Source: Nocardioides yefusunii (GTDB taxonomy: Bacteria > Actinomycetota > Actinomycetes > Propionibacteriales > Nocardioidaceae). Taken from it: a stretch of 64,000 bases of DNA. Below, in pieces: positions 46,355 to 55,872 of the stretch (the stretch's first letter is position 1; each line of letters opens with the position of its first letter). The notes beneath the pieces are model-generated. The model did not search any database and had not been told where the DNA came from. It saw nothing but the letters and a program-made list of their open reading frames with translations. The position numbers were made by a program, and so were the translations under genes. The stretch is taken from the NCBI RefSeq assembly GCF_004014875.1, contig NZ_CP034929.1, forward strand, positions 2,294,001 to 2,358,000, in the 5' to 3' direction.

Positions 46355-46909
46355 TCAGTCCTGGTCCTGCTTGAGGGCCGTGAGGCCCGCCCAGCGCGGG
46401 TCGATGGGCGCCTCGTGCGTGTGGTCGGGTTCGTCCGCGAGCCGCGCACCACAATCGATGCACAGTCCCGGACAATCGTCCTGGCACAGAGGCTGGAACG
46501 GCAGTGCAAGCACCACCGCGTCCCGCAGCAAGGGCTCGAGGTCGAGCAGGTCTCCCTCAAGGGTACTGGCCTCGTCGCCCAACTCCTCATCGGCCCCGTC
46601 ACGAGTGACGTCGTCGTAGAGGTACAGCTCCTGGAGATCAACGAAGATTTCGTCTTCGATGGGCTCCAGGCACCGGGTGCACTCACCCTCCAGCGCGGCC
46701 TCAGCCGTACCGGTGAGAAGAACACCGTCCATGACCGATTCGATGCGCAGGTCCAACTGGACCTGCTCACCCTCGGGAACATGGAGGACTTCGATACCGA
46801 GCTCTGCCGGTGCCGGAACGGAGATGCTCAGCTCGCGCTGGGCTCCCGGACGTCGACCGAGCTCACGAGTGTCGAGCACGAACGGCGCTCTGGGGTCCAG
46901 ACTGCTCAC
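46355..46909 (-). CDS. DUF177 (YceD) family protein
   Basis: A 184-residue protein of the YceD/DUF177 family, involved in 23S rRNA accumulation in other bacteria and nearly always upstream of rpmF. The CTRCLEPI half and the later CIDCGARL pair could bind a metal. Long Asp/Glu-rich middle. GTG at 46909 (SSLDPRAPFV) has AAGGTGG. A 146-base gap separates it from coaD; no gene is seen there. Mycobacteria have a further gene, Rv2927c, immediately upstream of DUF177. Confidence 0.9.
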   Translation of the reverse strand: MSSLDPRAPFVLDTRELGRRPGAQRELSISVPAPAELGIEVLHVPEGEQVQLDLRIESVMDGVLLTGTAEAALEGECTRCLEPIEDEIFVDLQELYLYDDVTRDGADEELGDEASTLEGDLLDLEPLLRDAVVLALPFQPLCQDDCPGLCIDCGARLADEPDHTHEAPIDPRWAGLTALKQDQD

Positions 46910-47055
46910 TGGTCCACCTTCATCTTTGGCGCAACAGAACCAGAGAAGACTAACCGTCCAGCGACGCACCGGGCAAAACGTACGACCGCTCCCCCGCCCG
47001 GGACGTGCGACGAATCACGCCGCGAGGTCACCTCGGCGGCCACCCGCAGCTCGCC

Positions 47056-47550
47056 TCAGGAGGCGGTGCGCTCCGCGTGCCGGGACCGGAGTTGCTCCAG
47101 CACCCGCGGGGTCACGAACGCCGAGACGTCGCCACCGAAGGAGAGCACCTCCTTGACCAGGCTGGAGGAGACGAAGGACCACTGCGGGTCGCAGGCCAGG
47201 AAGACGGTGTCGATGCCCTGCAGGTGCGCGTTCATGTTGGCCATGGGCTGCTCGAACTCGTAGTCGGTGCTGGAGCGCAGCCCCTTCACCACGGCCGCAG
47301 CGTCCTGCTCGACACAGAAGTCCACCAGCAGGCCGGTGAAGCCCACCACGCGCACGTTGGGCAGGTCGGCCACGGCTTCACGCAGCATCGCCATGCGCTC
47401 GTCGGAGTCGAACCAACGGGTCGCCGACTTGGTGGCGTTGACGCCCACCGCGACCAGCACCTCGTCGAAGAGGGCGGCAGCTCGTCGGAAGACGTCGACG
47501 TGTCCCAAGGTCACCGGGTCGAAGGATCCCGGGCAGACGACTCGGGTCAC
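47056..47550 (-). CDS. coaD: Phosphopantetheine adenylyltransferase
   Basis: A 164-residue nucleotidyltransferase of coenzyme A synthesis. PGSFDPVTLGHVDV carries the (T/H)xGH motif and SSSLVKEVLSFGGDVS the second ATP motif. Start GTG overlaps the rsmD stop by four bases (GTGA), so it is coupled. Confidence 0.96.
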   Translation of the reverse strand: MTRVVCPGSFDPVTLGHVDVFRRAAALFDEVLVAVGVNATKSATRWFDSDERMAMLREAVADLPNVRVVGFTGLLVDFCVEQDAAAVVKGLRSSTDYEFEQPMANMNAHLQGIDTVFLACDPQWSFVSSSLVKEVLSFGGDVSAFVTPRVLEQLRSRHAERTAS

Positions 47551-48164
47551 GCGTCCTCCTGCAACTCAGCGGCGTCCTCGGACTCCCCGGAAGGCTCGTC
47601 CTCAGCGGTTGCGTGACCGTACCAGAGCACCGTCTCGCCGTACTTCTTCTCCCGGTGCATCTCCAGGCCCTCGGGCCAGACGAGCTCCTTGGAGCGCGAC
47701 CCACGCTCGACGACCACCAGTGCCTCGGGCACCAGCCAGCCACCGGTGAGCAGCGCCGCGAGGTCGGCCTCGACCTCGGCGTTGGTCAGCGGGTAGGGCG
47801 GGTCGAGGAAGACCACGTCGTAGGGGGCACTGGGGTGCGAGGCCAGGAAGGCCTGCACGCCTGCAGCGCGGACGTCGGCGCGGGGGAAACCGAGCTCGAC
47901 GGCGTTGGTCCGGATCAGAGCAGCAGTACGACGGTCCTGCTCGACGAGCGTCACCACACCGGCGCCTCGTGACCATGCCTCCAGCCCGACCGCCCCGGAT
48001 CCGGCGTACAGGTCGAGGAACCGAAGTCCGTCGAGGTCTCCGCACCAGTGCTCCACCGCGGAGAAGAACGCTTCACGCACCCGGTCGCTGGTGGGACGGG
48101 TGGCCTGTCCACGTGGGGTCGCCAGTCGACGTCCGCCGGCGCGCCCGCCAATGATCCTGGTCAT
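47547..48164 (-). CDS. rsmD: 16S rRNA (guanine966-N2)-methyltransferase
   Basis: A 205-residue SAM-dependent methyltransferase acting on the 30S subunit. RIIGGRAGGRRL start, SAM loop LDLYAGSGAVGLEA and catalytic DPPY. The last ~25 residues are an acidic tail. Overlaps recG (ATGA) and coaD, forming recG-rsmD-coaD. Confidence 0.95.
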   Translation of the reverse strand: MTRIIGGRAGGRRLATPRGQATRPTSDRVREAFFSAVEHWCGDLDGLRFLDLYAGSGAVGLEAWSRGAGVVTLVEQDRRTAALIRTNAVELGFPRADVRAAGVQAFLASHPSAPYDVVFLDPPYPLTNAEVEADLAALLTGGWLVPEALVVVERGSRSKELVWPEGLEMHREKKYGETVLWYGHATAEDEPSGESEDAAELQEDA

Positions 48165-50497
48165 GCCTTCTCCATGTAGTCGGAGCTGCTGCTCGCCTCG
48201 ATCTCGGCGACCTTCCTCGCAAGCCCCGGAAAAGCGTCCAACGCGGGGTCCTCGCCGAGCAACTCCTCGGCCGCACGACGGGCCTCCAGGATCGTCTCCT
48301 CGTCGCGCAGGACCCGCAGGTTCTCCAGGCTGGAACGTCGCCCGGACTGGTTCCTGCCCAGGACATCACCCTCGCGCCGGTGCTCCAGGTCGACCCGGCT
48401 GAGCTCGAAGCCGTCGGTAGTCGAGGCCACCGCGTCGAGGCGCTGACGTGCTTCGGAACCGATCTCTGCGTGCGTCACCAGCAGACAAAGACCGGGCAGT
48501 CCGCCACGACCCACACGTCCACGCAGCTGGTGCAGCTGGGAGATGCCGAAGCGGTCGGCGTCCAGGACGACGATGGTGGTGGCGTTCGCCACATCGACAC
48601 CGACCTCGATCACGGTGGTGGAGACCAGGACGTCGATCTCGCCCGCCGCGAAGCGACGCATGACGCTGTCCTTGTCGTCAGCCGCCATCCGACCGTGCAG
48701 CGCCGCCACCCCCAGACCGGCGAGCGGCCCGGCGGTGAGTTCGGCCACGACCTCCTCGACGGCGGCCGGTGCGTGCTTCGGGGCGGCCTGCACCTGGGAG
48801 GCGGCTGTTTCGGTGAAGTCGTCGTCGAACGGGTCGCCGAGTTCGTCGGTGGGCAGGAAGTCCTGCTCGCCGGGTTCTTGGACGTCGCCGCTGATCCGCG
48901 GGCACACCACGTAGACCTGGTGCCCGGCCGCGACCTCCTCAGCCACGCGTCCCCAGACCCGGGCCGCCCAGTGCGGCTGTTCGGTCAGTGGGGCGACGTG
49001 GGTGGAGATCGGGGCACGTCCCGCAGGGAGTTCGCGCAGGACCGACGTCTCCAGGTCACCGAAGACGGTCATCGCGACGGTGCGCGGGATCGGGGTGGCG
49101 GTCATCACCAGGACGTGCGGCGGTCGTTCGGCCTTCGACGTCAGCGCCGCGCGCTGCTCGACACCGAAACGGTGCTGCTCGTCGACGACGACGAGGGCGA
49201 GGTCGGCGAACGAGACCACGTCCTCCAGCAGTGCGTGGGTGCCGATCACGATCCCGGCCTCCCCCGACGCGATCTGCAGCAGCGCCTCCCGACGTCGGGA
49301 CTTGCTCATCGAGCCGGTCAGCAACGTCACCTGGGTGGCTTCCGCAGCACCGCCGAGGAACCCGCCACCGGCAAGGTCGCCCAGGAGTGCGGTGATGGAG
49401 CGGTGGTGCTGCTGGGCGAGGACCTCGGTGGGAGCCAACAGGACGGCCTGTCCGCCGGAGTCGACGGCACGCAGCATCGCCCGGAGCGCGACCAACGTCT
49501 TTCCCGAGCCGACCTCACCCTGCAGGAGTCGGTTCATCGGCCACGACCGGGCCATCTCCTCCTCCAACGTGGCGCCGACCTCGACCTGTCCGGCCGTCAA
49601 CGTGAACGGCAACCGGGCGTCGAAGGCAGCCAGCAGGCCACCGCCACCGGTGCGCGCCACTCCCCCGACCTCGCGGTGAGCAGCCCGGCGCCGGGCCAGG
49701 ACCAACTGCAGCACGAGTGCCTCGACGAACCGGAACCGACGACGGCCCCGGGCCAGTTCGGCGTGGTCGTCGGGAGAGTGCACGAAGCGGTAGGCGGTGT
49801 GGACGTCCACCATCGAGAAGCGTTCCCGCAGCGGTGCGTCGAGGACGTCCTCGAGGTCGACGACGAGCTCGAGGGCCAGCTGGACGATCTTCTGCAGGTC
49901 CCAGGAGTAGACACCCGCAGTGAGCGGGTAGATCGGCATCAGCCCCTTGAGGCTGGCCGCGAGCCGTTCGTCGGAGATCGCCAGATCGGCAGCCGCGTCG
50001 GCGTCAGGAGCATCCGGGTCGGTGCCCTCCAACGTCCCGGCCGCCTCAGGAGCCCCGAAGACCACCGAGTGCGGCTGGGCGAGCTGCCAGCGTCCGTTGA
50101 AGACCTGCACCTTGCCGGTGAACATGCCGCGGGCCCCGACGGTGTGGCGTCGGGCCTCGGCGTTGGCCATGCCCTCGTAGGGCAGGAAGTAGGTCATCAC
50201 GAAGACCGGCCCCTGGGTGGCGACCGCCACCTCGAGCCGGTAGCTGCGTCGGCCAGTGCGTCGGTTGACGAACGACTTCACCTGACTGGCCTGGATCTCA
50301 CCGACGACGCTGAGCAGTTCGCCCTCCACGGGGCGCACCGCAGGGCTGAGCTCGGAGGTGCGGACGTAGCGACGCGGGAACAGGTCGAGCAGGTCGCCGA
50401 CCGTGCGGATCCCGAGACCTTCCTCGACCGCCTTGCGCTTCTTGGACTGACGACCGAAGACGGTCGCGATCGAGGATTCAGGGGTGATCGACGTCAT
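48161..50497 (-). CDS. recG: ATP-dependent DNA helicase RecG
   Basis: A 778-residue branch-migration helicase that reverses stalled forks and resolves R-loops. A wedge (OB) domain around residues 65-200 is followed by Walker A EVGSGKTLVAL, the DEQH box VVVDEQHRFGVEQR, and QLRGRVGRGG motif VI. It is slightly longer than E. coli RecG (693) because of inserts (~150 and ~560) rich in acidic/Ala residues. ATG at 50497, 6 bases after the DAK2 gene. Confidence 0.95.
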   Translation of the reverse strand: MTSITPESSIATVFGRQSKKRKAVEEGLGIRTVGDLLDLFPRRYVRTSELSPAVRPVEGELLSVVGEIQASQVKSFVNRRTGRRSYRLEVAVATQGPVFVMTYFLPYEGMANAEARRHTVGARGMFTGKVQVFNGRWQLAQPHSVVFGAPEAAGTLEGTDPDAPDADAAADLAISDERLAASLKGLMPIYPLTAGVYSWDLQKIVQLALELVVDLEDVLDAPLRERFSMVDVHTAYRFVHSPDDHAELARGRRRFRFVEALVLQLVLARRRAAHREVGGVARTGGGGLLAAFDARLPFTLTAGQVEVGATLEEEMARSWPMNRLLQGEVGSGKTLVALRAMLRAVDSGGQAVLLAPTEVLAQQHHRSITALLGDLAGGGFLGGAAEATQVTLLTGSMSKSRRREALLQIASGEAGIVIGTHALLEDVVSFADLALVVVDEQHRFGVEQRAALTSKAERPPHVLVMTATPIPRTVAMTVFGDLETSVLRELPAGRAPISTHVAPLTEQPHWAARVWGRVAEEVAAGHQVYVVCPRISGDVQEPGEQDFLPTDELGDPFDDDFTETAASQVQAAPKHAPAAVEEVVAELTAGPLAGLGVAALHGRMAADDKDSVMRRFAAGEIDVLVSTTVIEVGVDVANATTIVVLDADRFGISQLHQLRGRVGRGGLPGLCLLVTHAEIGSEARQRLDAVASTTDGFELSRVDLEHRREGDVLGRNQSGRRSSLENLRVLRDEETILEARRAAEELLGEDPALDAFPGLARKVAEIEASSSSDYMEKA

Positions 50498-50503
50498 GAC
50501 GGA

Positions 50504-52195
50504 TCACTCGACACTGATGAGGAGCTGGTAACGCTCCTGCCCACCGGCGTAGACGACGACGTCGGCCAGCGGGTGGGTCTCCTCCACGCGCGCCGCGCAC
50601 TCCTGGGCCAGTTCGTCCGCTCCGGCTCCCGCACCCGAGACCAGGGTGACGAGGTCACCACCGGCTCCGAGCAGACGCGACACCACGCCGGTGGAGACCT
50701 CCAGCAGGTCGGTGCCGACGATCGCGAAGTCGCCGTCGATGACGCCGAGAGCGTCGCCGGGCTCGCACGGGCCGGCAGTGGTGATGGCCTGCTTGGCCGC
50801 GACCGTCACCGCGCCGTGGCGGGTGTGTCGGGCAGTGGCGGTCATCTCCAGGACGTCGGCCTCGAAGGAGCGTGCAGGTTCGTGCACCGCCAGCGCGGCC
50901 AGACCCTGGACCTGGGCGTGGGTGGGGATGACGGAGACCCGCAGGTCGGCGTTCTCCTGGGCGGTGCGGGCAGCGATCTCCGCGACGCGCACGGAGTCGG
51001 GGTCGTTGGGGAGGACGATCACCTCCGCAGCACCGGTGGCCTCGATCGCGGCATGGATCTCACCGGCCGACGGTCGCAGACCAGGCCCTGCAGCCACGAC
51101 CTGGGCACCTGCCTCGGCGAAGAGGTCGCGCAGCCCGGGACCGGCGGTCACCGCGACCACACGCCGGCCGCGACGGCTCGCCTCGACCACGTGGCCGTGA
51201 CCGTGCTGGTGCTCGACCTGGTCGGCGAAGTGGGTGACCCGGATCCGGTGCGGCCGACCCGCCTCGATCCCGGCCTCGATCGCAGCGCCGACGTCGTCGA
51301 CGTGGACGTGTACGTTCCAGAGGCCCTCGGCGCCGACCACGACGAGTGAGTCGCCGAGTTCGCCCAGACGCGTGCGCAACGTGGCAACTGCACTCTCGGT
51401 GGCGTCGAGGAGGTACATCACCTCGTAGGCGGGGCCCTCCTCGGTGAGGTCTCCGCCGAGATCGGTGCCATGACCGGCCGGGCTCGCCACCGGGACCGGG
51501 ATCCTCGGGACGAAGGTGTGGGCGGTGGTCCCGACGACCGTGCGACCAGTCAGGACGCGTTCGGCGGCGTCGAGGATGACGGTGAGCCCGCGGCCACCGG
51601 CGTCGACCACACCGGCGTCGGCCAGTGCCTGCAACTGTTGCGGGGTCCGGGCCAGCGCTTCGCGCGCAGCCGCAGCCGCAGCCCCGAAGACGGCGCCGGT
51701 GGTGACCCGGAGGCCGTCGCGGGTGCGTCGCTCGGCGACCGCCGCAGCGGCGTCGGAGGCGGCCCGGGAGACGGTCAGGATGGTGCCCTCCACCGGGACC
51801 CCGACGGCGGCATAACTGGCCTCGGTGGCCTCCTGCAGCGCCTCGATCAGGATGCCGGGGTGGTACGTCTCGTCCTGGCCTCGTTCGAGGCGGGCTGCGA
51901 CGGCGCCGATCAACTGGCTCAGGATGACGCCGGAGTTGCCGCGCGCCCCCATGAGCGCAGCGCGACGGAACTCGGCCAGTGCGGGACCCACCTCGGCGCC
52001 GTTGTCGGCGGCGGTACGGATCGCTTCTCGCGCGGCGGAGAAGGTGAGGAACATGTTGGTCCCGGTGTCCCCGTCAGGGACCGGGTACACGTTGAGGGCG
52101 TCGATCTCCTCGCGGGCCGCGCTCAACGCGTCGGTCGCGACGTCGACGAACCGCAGCACGGTGTCCAGGGCAATGCCGTCGGGAACCCGTTCCAC
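50504..52195 (-). CDS. DAK2-domain (FakA/YloV-like) kinase protein
   Basis: A 563-residue protein. The N-terminal DhaL domain has NVYPVPDGDTGTNMFLT (metal aspartates) and MGARGNSGVILSQ. The rest is the FakA middle/C-terminal region; DPDSVRVAEIAART and the LVSGAGAGADELAQ end match. In Firmicutes FakA phosphorylates fatty acids bound to FakB. No fakB is in the window. The same neighbour of recG and rpmB exists in M. tuberculosis (Rv2974c/2975c, there split). GTG at 52195 has AGGAG. Confidence 0.88.
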   Translation of the reverse strand: MERVPDGIALDTVLRFVDVATDALSAAREEIDALNVYPVPDGDTGTNMFLTFSAAREAIRTAADNGAEVGPALAEFRRAALMGARGNSGVILSQLIGAVAARLERGQDETYHPGILIEALQEATEASYAAVGVPVEGTILTVSRAASDAAAAVAERRTRDGLRVTTGAVFGAAAAAAREALARTPQQLQALADAGVVDAGGRGLTVILDAAERVLTGRTVVGTTAHTFVPRIPVPVASPAGHGTDLGGDLTEEGPAYEVMYLLDATESAVATLRTRLGELGDSLVVVGAEGLWNVHVHVDDVGAAIEAGIEAGRPHRIRVTHFADQVEHQHGHGHVVEASRRGRRVVAVTAGPGLRDLFAEAGAQVVAAGPGLRPSAGEIHAAIEATGAAEVIVLPNDPDSVRVAEIAARTAQENADLRVSVIPTHAQVQGLAALAVHEPARSFEADVLEMTATARHTRHGAVTVAAKQAITTAGPCEPGDALGVIDGDFAIVGTDLLEVSTGVVSRLLGAGGDLVTLVSGAGAGADELAQECAARVEETHPLADVVVYAGGQERYQLLISVE

Positions 52196-52366
52196 GTGTT
52201 CGTCTCCTGCTCGTCGTACCGCCTCGTCGGTGCCACCCCGTCGGCGTCCGGACCTCTCCGTCCTACCGACGGGTCAGGGGTGGACGCCAACGTTAGTGGG
52301 CCCCACCGCGACGCGCACGAGGGGCCCTTGGACCCGAGCCTCACGGAGCAGTCGGGTCCGAAATGC

Positions 52367-52403
52367 AGAAGACCCCGAGGAGCAGTGCTCCCCGGGGTCT
52401 TCT
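52367..52403 (-). terminator. Terminator after rpmB
   Basis: AGAAGACCCCGAGGAGCA pairs with its near-complement over 18 bases; the one mismatch is a G-U pair in minus-strand RNA. It lies 12 bases past the rpmB stop. Confidence 0.8.
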
Positions 52404-52414
52404 CAGCGTTCAGG

Positions 52415-52600
52415 TCAGCGCGAGACCTTGCCGGCCTTCAGGCAACCCGTGCACACGTTGACGCGCTTGGGGGTGCCGTTCACCGTGGCGCGAACGCGCT
52501 GGATGTTCGGGTTGAAGCGACGCTTCGTGATCTTGCGCGACCAAGGACGGTTGTTGCCGAAGCCCGGCTTCTTGGCGCAGATGTCGCAGACGGCAGCCAC
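52415..52600 (-). CDS. rpmB: 50S ribosomal protein L28
   Basis: A 61-residue L28 with both CxxC pairs (CDICAKK and CTGCLKAGK), so the zinc-bound C+ form, not the zinc-starvation paralogue. GTG at 52600 gives AAVCDICAKKPGF. Upstream, a GATCGGAG may serve as Shine-Dalgarno. Confidence 0.95.
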   Translation of the reverse strand: MAAVCDICAKKPGFGNNRPWSRKITKRRFNPNIQRVRATVNGTPKRVNVCTGCLKAGKVSR

Positions 52601-52681
52601 CGTGCACTCCGATCAGTTCGATTTGAATTCGTCTCCGTGCCCGCAGCAATCGGAGGAATCCGATCGGCAAGCAACTTGGCT

Positions 52682-52710
52682 AGAGTAGCCGACCCTGCTC
52701 CCCGGATGAA
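52682..52710 (-). promoter_or_regulatory. Candidate rpmB promoter
   Basis: TTCATC (52710-52705), a 17-base spacer, then TACTCT (52687-52682). The predicted leader is about 75 bases and contains ATCGGA/TCCGAT, a small stem-loop. The same TACTCT hexamer occurs upstream of rpsB. Confidence 0.4.
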
Positions 52711-52785
52711 ATCGTGGGGACTGGGCCGAGTCCTTCCGGCCAGGGGCCGTACCTCCGCACAGGATGTGTTGGGCACGTGCTCCGA

Positions 52786-53736
52786 TCAGAAGTGTACCCA
52801 TCCTCCGGCTCCTGCGAATTCCTCGCCGTCGACAGTCACTCCTGAACCCTCCCCCACGGACCCCACGACCCGCCATCCCTCGGGCACGGACGCGGCGTCC
52901 GGGAAGGTCGCGAGCAGGGGGTGGTCCTCACCTCCGGTGAGCACGAAGTCCATCGGTTCGACGCCCAGGGCAGAGCCCACGGCCTCCAACGGCTCGGGGA
53001 TCTCCAGGTCGGCGGTGCGCAGGTCGATCGCCACCCGGGACTCCGCAGCGATGTGTCGGGCGTCGGCCACCAGACCGTCGGAGACGTCCATCATCGCGGA
53101 GGCGCCCGCCTCGGCGGCCTGCAGTCCGGCGTCGTAGGGAGGCTCAGGACGACGGTAGGCCTCCACCAGCACCCGCGGGGAGCGGAAGCCACGCTTGAGG
53201 ACGGTGAGACCGCCTGCAGCCCAGCCCTGACGCCCGCAGAGCGCCACCACGTCCCCGGGCGTCGCGCCCGAACGCAGCACCGGAGCCACCGAGCAGGTGC
53301 CGATCGCGGTCACAGCCACCACGATCGCGTCACCGCGGGTCACGTCACCACCGACGACGCTGGCTCCGACCTTCGCGCACTCCTCGGCGAAACCCCGGGC
53401 GAACTCCAGTGGCCACCCCAGTTCGAGGTCGCCCGGGAGCGTCAGCCCCAGGGTCAGGGTGTGGGTACGTCCGCCCATCGCGTTCACGTCGGAGAGGTTC
53501 TGGGCCGCCGCACGATGGCCGACGTCACGGGCGCTGGCCCAGTCCCGCCGGAAGTGTCGTCCCTCCACCAACAGGTCGGTGGTCACCACGACGTGCCCCT
53601 TGGGGGCACGCACCAGTGCCGCGTCGTCGCCGGGACCCACCAGGACGTGCTCCCCCTGGGGGAAGTTGTCCACGATCGCCTCGACCAGTTCGAACTCGCC
53701 CACCTCGGACAGAGGCTGATTCTCACGCAAAGCCAT
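52786..53736 (-). CDS. thiL: Thiamine-monophosphate kinase
   Basis: A 316-residue AIR-synthase/PurM-fold enzyme making thiamine diphosphate. GPGDDAALV and TTDLLVEGRHF near the start bind Mg-ATP; SDVNAMGG, GGDVTRGD and DVSDGLVAD are the other family motifs. GGEDHPLLATF is near the C-terminus. ATG at 53736. In mycobacteria ung lies next to thiL; it is absent here. Confidence 0.94.
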   Translation of the reverse strand: MALRENQPLSEVGEFELVEAIVDNFPQGEHVLVGPGDDAALVRAPKGHVVVTTDLLVEGRHFRRDWASARDVGHRAAAQNLSDVNAMGGRTHTLTLGLTLPGDLELGWPLEFARGFAEECAKVGASVVGGDVTRGDAIVVAVTAIGTCSVAPVLRSGATPGDVVALCGRQGWAAGGLTVLKRGFRSPRVLVEAYRRPEPPYDAGLQAAEAGASAMMDVSDGLVADARHIAAESRVAIDLRTADLEIPEPLEAVGSALGVEPMDFVLTGGEDHPLLATFPDAASVPEGWRVVGSVGEGSGVTVDGEEFAGAGGWVHF

Positions 53737-53871
53737 GTGGACATCTCACCAGAAGCGGAGGACGCAGGGGTTCCCGACATACCCGGGCACGCGTACGTTG
53801 ACAGACAGGGTGCCTTCCCCGGCCCCGCCGCTCCCGTCCGGAGCGGTCCCCCACGTCCTCAGGAGCAGGCG

Positions 53872-54108
53872 ATGGCGGTCCAGGCCTACGTGCTCGTCCA
53901 GACCGAGCCGGGGCGTGCCGGTGACGTGGCCCGTTCCGCGCTACGGATCGAGGGAGTCCTGACGGCCGACGACGTCACCGGGCCCTACGACGTGATTCTG
54001 CGCACGGAGGCCGACGACGTCGACGCTCTGGCCAGGTTGGTCTCGTCCCGGGTGCAGGCGTTGCCGGGGATCACCCGGACCCTGACGTGTCCAGTCGTGC
54101 AGGCCTGA
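53872..54108 (+). CDS. Lrp/AsnC ligand-binding (RAM) domain protein without DNA-binding domain
   Basis: A 78-residue stand-alone RAM domain: AYVLVQTEPGRAGDVARS, TGPYDVILRTEADDVDALARLV and ITRTLTCPVV. It lacks the helix-turn-helix of full Lrp proteins. Such stand-alone domains bind amino acids and oligomerise. ATG at 53872 with AGGAG. Same position, next to thiL, in other actinobacteria. Confidence 0.9.
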   Translation: MAVQAYVLVQTEPGRAGDVARSALRIEGVLTADDVTGPYDVILRTEADDVDALARLVSSRVQALPGITRTLTCPVVQA

Positions 54109-54140
54109 TCGCTGGTTCCGTCCCGCCTCGGCCCCGGTGG

Positions 54141-54152
54141 TAGGAAACAGGG
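54141..54152 (+). promoter_or_regulatory. Leaderless-type -10 for the DUF3515 gene
   Basis: TAGGAA (54141-54146) ends 6 bases before the GTG at 54153; no Shine-Dalgarno. Confidence 0.5.
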
Positions 54153-54638
54153 GTGACGACGCTCCCCCGCCCCACCCGAGTACTCGCCCTGGCCCTGGCC
54201 GCACCCCTGCTGGCTGCCTGCTCAGGCGCCGTGGAGGTGGAGACCCCTCCGGTCGACGCAGCCGACGTGAAGACCTGCGAGAAGTTCGTGGACTCCCTGC
54301 CCGCGGAGCTCTTCGGTCAGGAACGTCGTGACGTCTCCGGCTCCACCACGGCCGCAGCCTGGGGTGCCCCGCCGATCGTGCTGCAGTGCGGGGCGAAGGT
54401 GCCGAGCGAGTTCGACGCGTTCAGCTCGTGCAGCCAGATCGACGACGTGGGCTGGTTCATGCCCGACTCCCAGCTCAAGGACCAGAGCAAGGACATCACC
54501 CTCACCGCCCAGAGCCACTCCCCGCGGGTGACGGTGACGGTTCCGGCCACCTTCCGCAGCAACGCTCCCGACGCCCAGCTGGCCGTGCTCGGCGAGCTGG
54601 TCCACGAGCAACTGACCGAGACCCAGCCCTGCGTCTGA
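54153..54638 (+). CDS. DUF3515 lipoprotein
   Basis: A 161-residue lipoprotein. Signal peptide with lipobox LLAAC (Cys at ~23); the mature part has DVKTCEKFVDSLPAEL and AAWGAPPIVLQCG, the DUF3515 hallmarks, with four cysteines that can form two disulfides. The family is actinobacterial and lies by ddl and thiL (Rv2980 in M. tuberculosis). Function unknown. A terminator follows. Confidence 0.9.
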   Translation: MTTLPRPTRVLALALAAPLLAACSGAVEVETPPVDAADVKTCEKFVDSLPAELFGQERRDVSGSTTAAAWGAPPIVLQCGAKVPSEFDAFSSCSQIDDVGWFMPDSQLKDQSKDITLTAQSHSPRVTVTVPATFRSNAPDAQLAVLGELVHEQLTETQPCV

Positions 54639-54672
54639 GTCGCCCTCGGCGACCCGCTCCGCACCCGGACAT

Positions 54673-54708
54673 GACGAAGGCCCGCACCCTGGGGTGCGGG
54701 CCTTCGTC
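54673..54708. terminator. Bidirectional terminator between DUF3515 gene and ddl
   Basis: GACGAAGGCCCGCACC and its perfect complement flank a 4-base loop; 34 bases after DUF3515 and 19 bases from the ddl stop. Confidence 0.88.
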
Positions 54709-54727
54709 GTAGGTCAGCGCAGAGCGA

Positions 54728-55852
54728 TCAGCGCAGGCCAGTGCTGCGCTGCAGCGCCAGCTGGACCAGACGGTCCACCAGCTCGGGGTAGGAGACGCCG
54801 GCGGCCTGCCACATCTGCGGGTACATCGACAGCGGCGTGAAGCCGGGCAGGGTGTTGAGCTCGTTCACGACGAGGGAGTTGTCGGGCATGACGAAGAAGT
54901 CGACGCGAGAGAGGCCCTCACCGGAGACGGCCTCGAAGACCTTGACGCTCAGCTCGCGCATCCGCTCGGCGACGCCCTCGGGCAGACGCGCAGGAATGTC
55001 GAGTTCGGTGGCCTGACCGGCGTCGTACTTGGCGGCGAAGTCGTAGAACTCGTGCTCACCGGTGATCCGGATCTCGGCCGGGTCGGAGACGAGGATCTCA
55101 CCGTCGAGAGATTCGAGGACACCGCACTCGACCTCGCGGGCACCTTCGGCGGAGACCTCCACCAGGACCTTGGGGTCGTGCTGCTGGGCCTCGGCCAGGG
55201 CGGCGTCGATGCCGGAGGCGTCGGCGACCTTGCTGATGCCCATCGAGGACCCGGCACGGGCCGGCTTCACGAAGACGGGGTAGCCCAGGGCTGCGATCTC
55301 GGCGCGGACGGCGTCGGGCTCACGCTCCCAACGACGCTGGGTGACGGTGATGCCCGGGGTGACGGGGACGCCGGCGTCGGCCAGGACGACCTTCATGTAG
55401 TGCTTGTCCATGGAGACGGCTGAACCGAGCACCCCGAGACCGACGTACCGCACGTCCATCATCTCGAGCATGCCCTGCAGGGTGCCGTCCTCGCCCCACG
55501 GGCCGTGCAGGACCGGGAAGACGACGTCGACGACGCCGAGGCTGCGGCGGCTGCCGTCGGCCTCGGTGATCTCCAGGACGGTGCCCTCGTCGGCGCGGAC
55601 CAGCGCGGCCGCGGGACGCGTCGCGTCGACCTCGGGGAGCTGGCCGTCGGCACCGAGGCGCAGGCGGGAGGTGTCGTCGCTCTCCAGGACCCACCGGCCG
55701 TCGTGGGTGATGCCCACGGGCACGACGTCGTACTTCTCGCGGTCGATGGCGTCGAGGACGGCGCCTCCGGTGACGCAACTGATGGCGTGCTCGGAGGAAC
55801 GTCCGCCGAAGACGACGGCGACACGGGGCTTGTGGCGTGCAGGTGCATTCAT
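54728..55852 (-). CDS. ddl: D-alanine--D-alanine ligase
   Basis: A 374-residue ATP-grasp enzyme making the D-Ala-D-Ala peptidoglycan precursor. VVFGGRSSEHAIS at the start, HGPWGEDGTLQG, the serine region PARAGSSMGISKV and NELNTLPGFTPLSMYP. The residue after SMYP is normal for D-Ala ligase, not D-Lac. ATG at 55852 (GTG at 55855 also in frame) fits a leaderless promoter. Confidence 0.95.
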   Translation of the reverse strand: MNAPARHKPRVAVVFGGRSSEHAISCVTGGAVLDAIDREKYDVVPVGITHDGRWVLESDDTSRLRLGADGQLPEVDATRPAAALVRADEGTVLEITEADGSRRSLGVVDVVFPVLHGPWGEDGTLQGMLEMMDVRYVGLGVLGSAVSMDKHYMKVVLADAGVPVTPGITVTQRRWEREPDAVRAEIAALGYPVFVKPARAGSSMGISKVADASGIDAALAEAQQHDPKVLVEVSAEGAREVECGVLESLDGEILVSDPAEIRITGEHEFYDFAAKYDAGQATELDIPARLPEGVAERMRELSVKVFEAVSGEGLSRVDFFVMPDNSLVVNELNTLPGFTPLSMYPQMWQAAGVSYPELVDRLVQLALQRSTGLR

Positions 55853-55866
55853 CACGCTCAACCCTA
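55853..55866 (-). promoter_or_regulatory. Leaderless-type -10 for ddl
   Basis: TAGGGT (55866-55861) ends 8 bases before the ATG at 55852 (5 before the alternative GTG). Confidence 0.5.
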
Positions 55867-55872
55867 GCCGCC

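Noticed and set aside
48380..51349. A 989-codon plus-strand frame opposite recG and the DAK2 gene
   Set aside because: Shadow of two conserved genes on the other strand.
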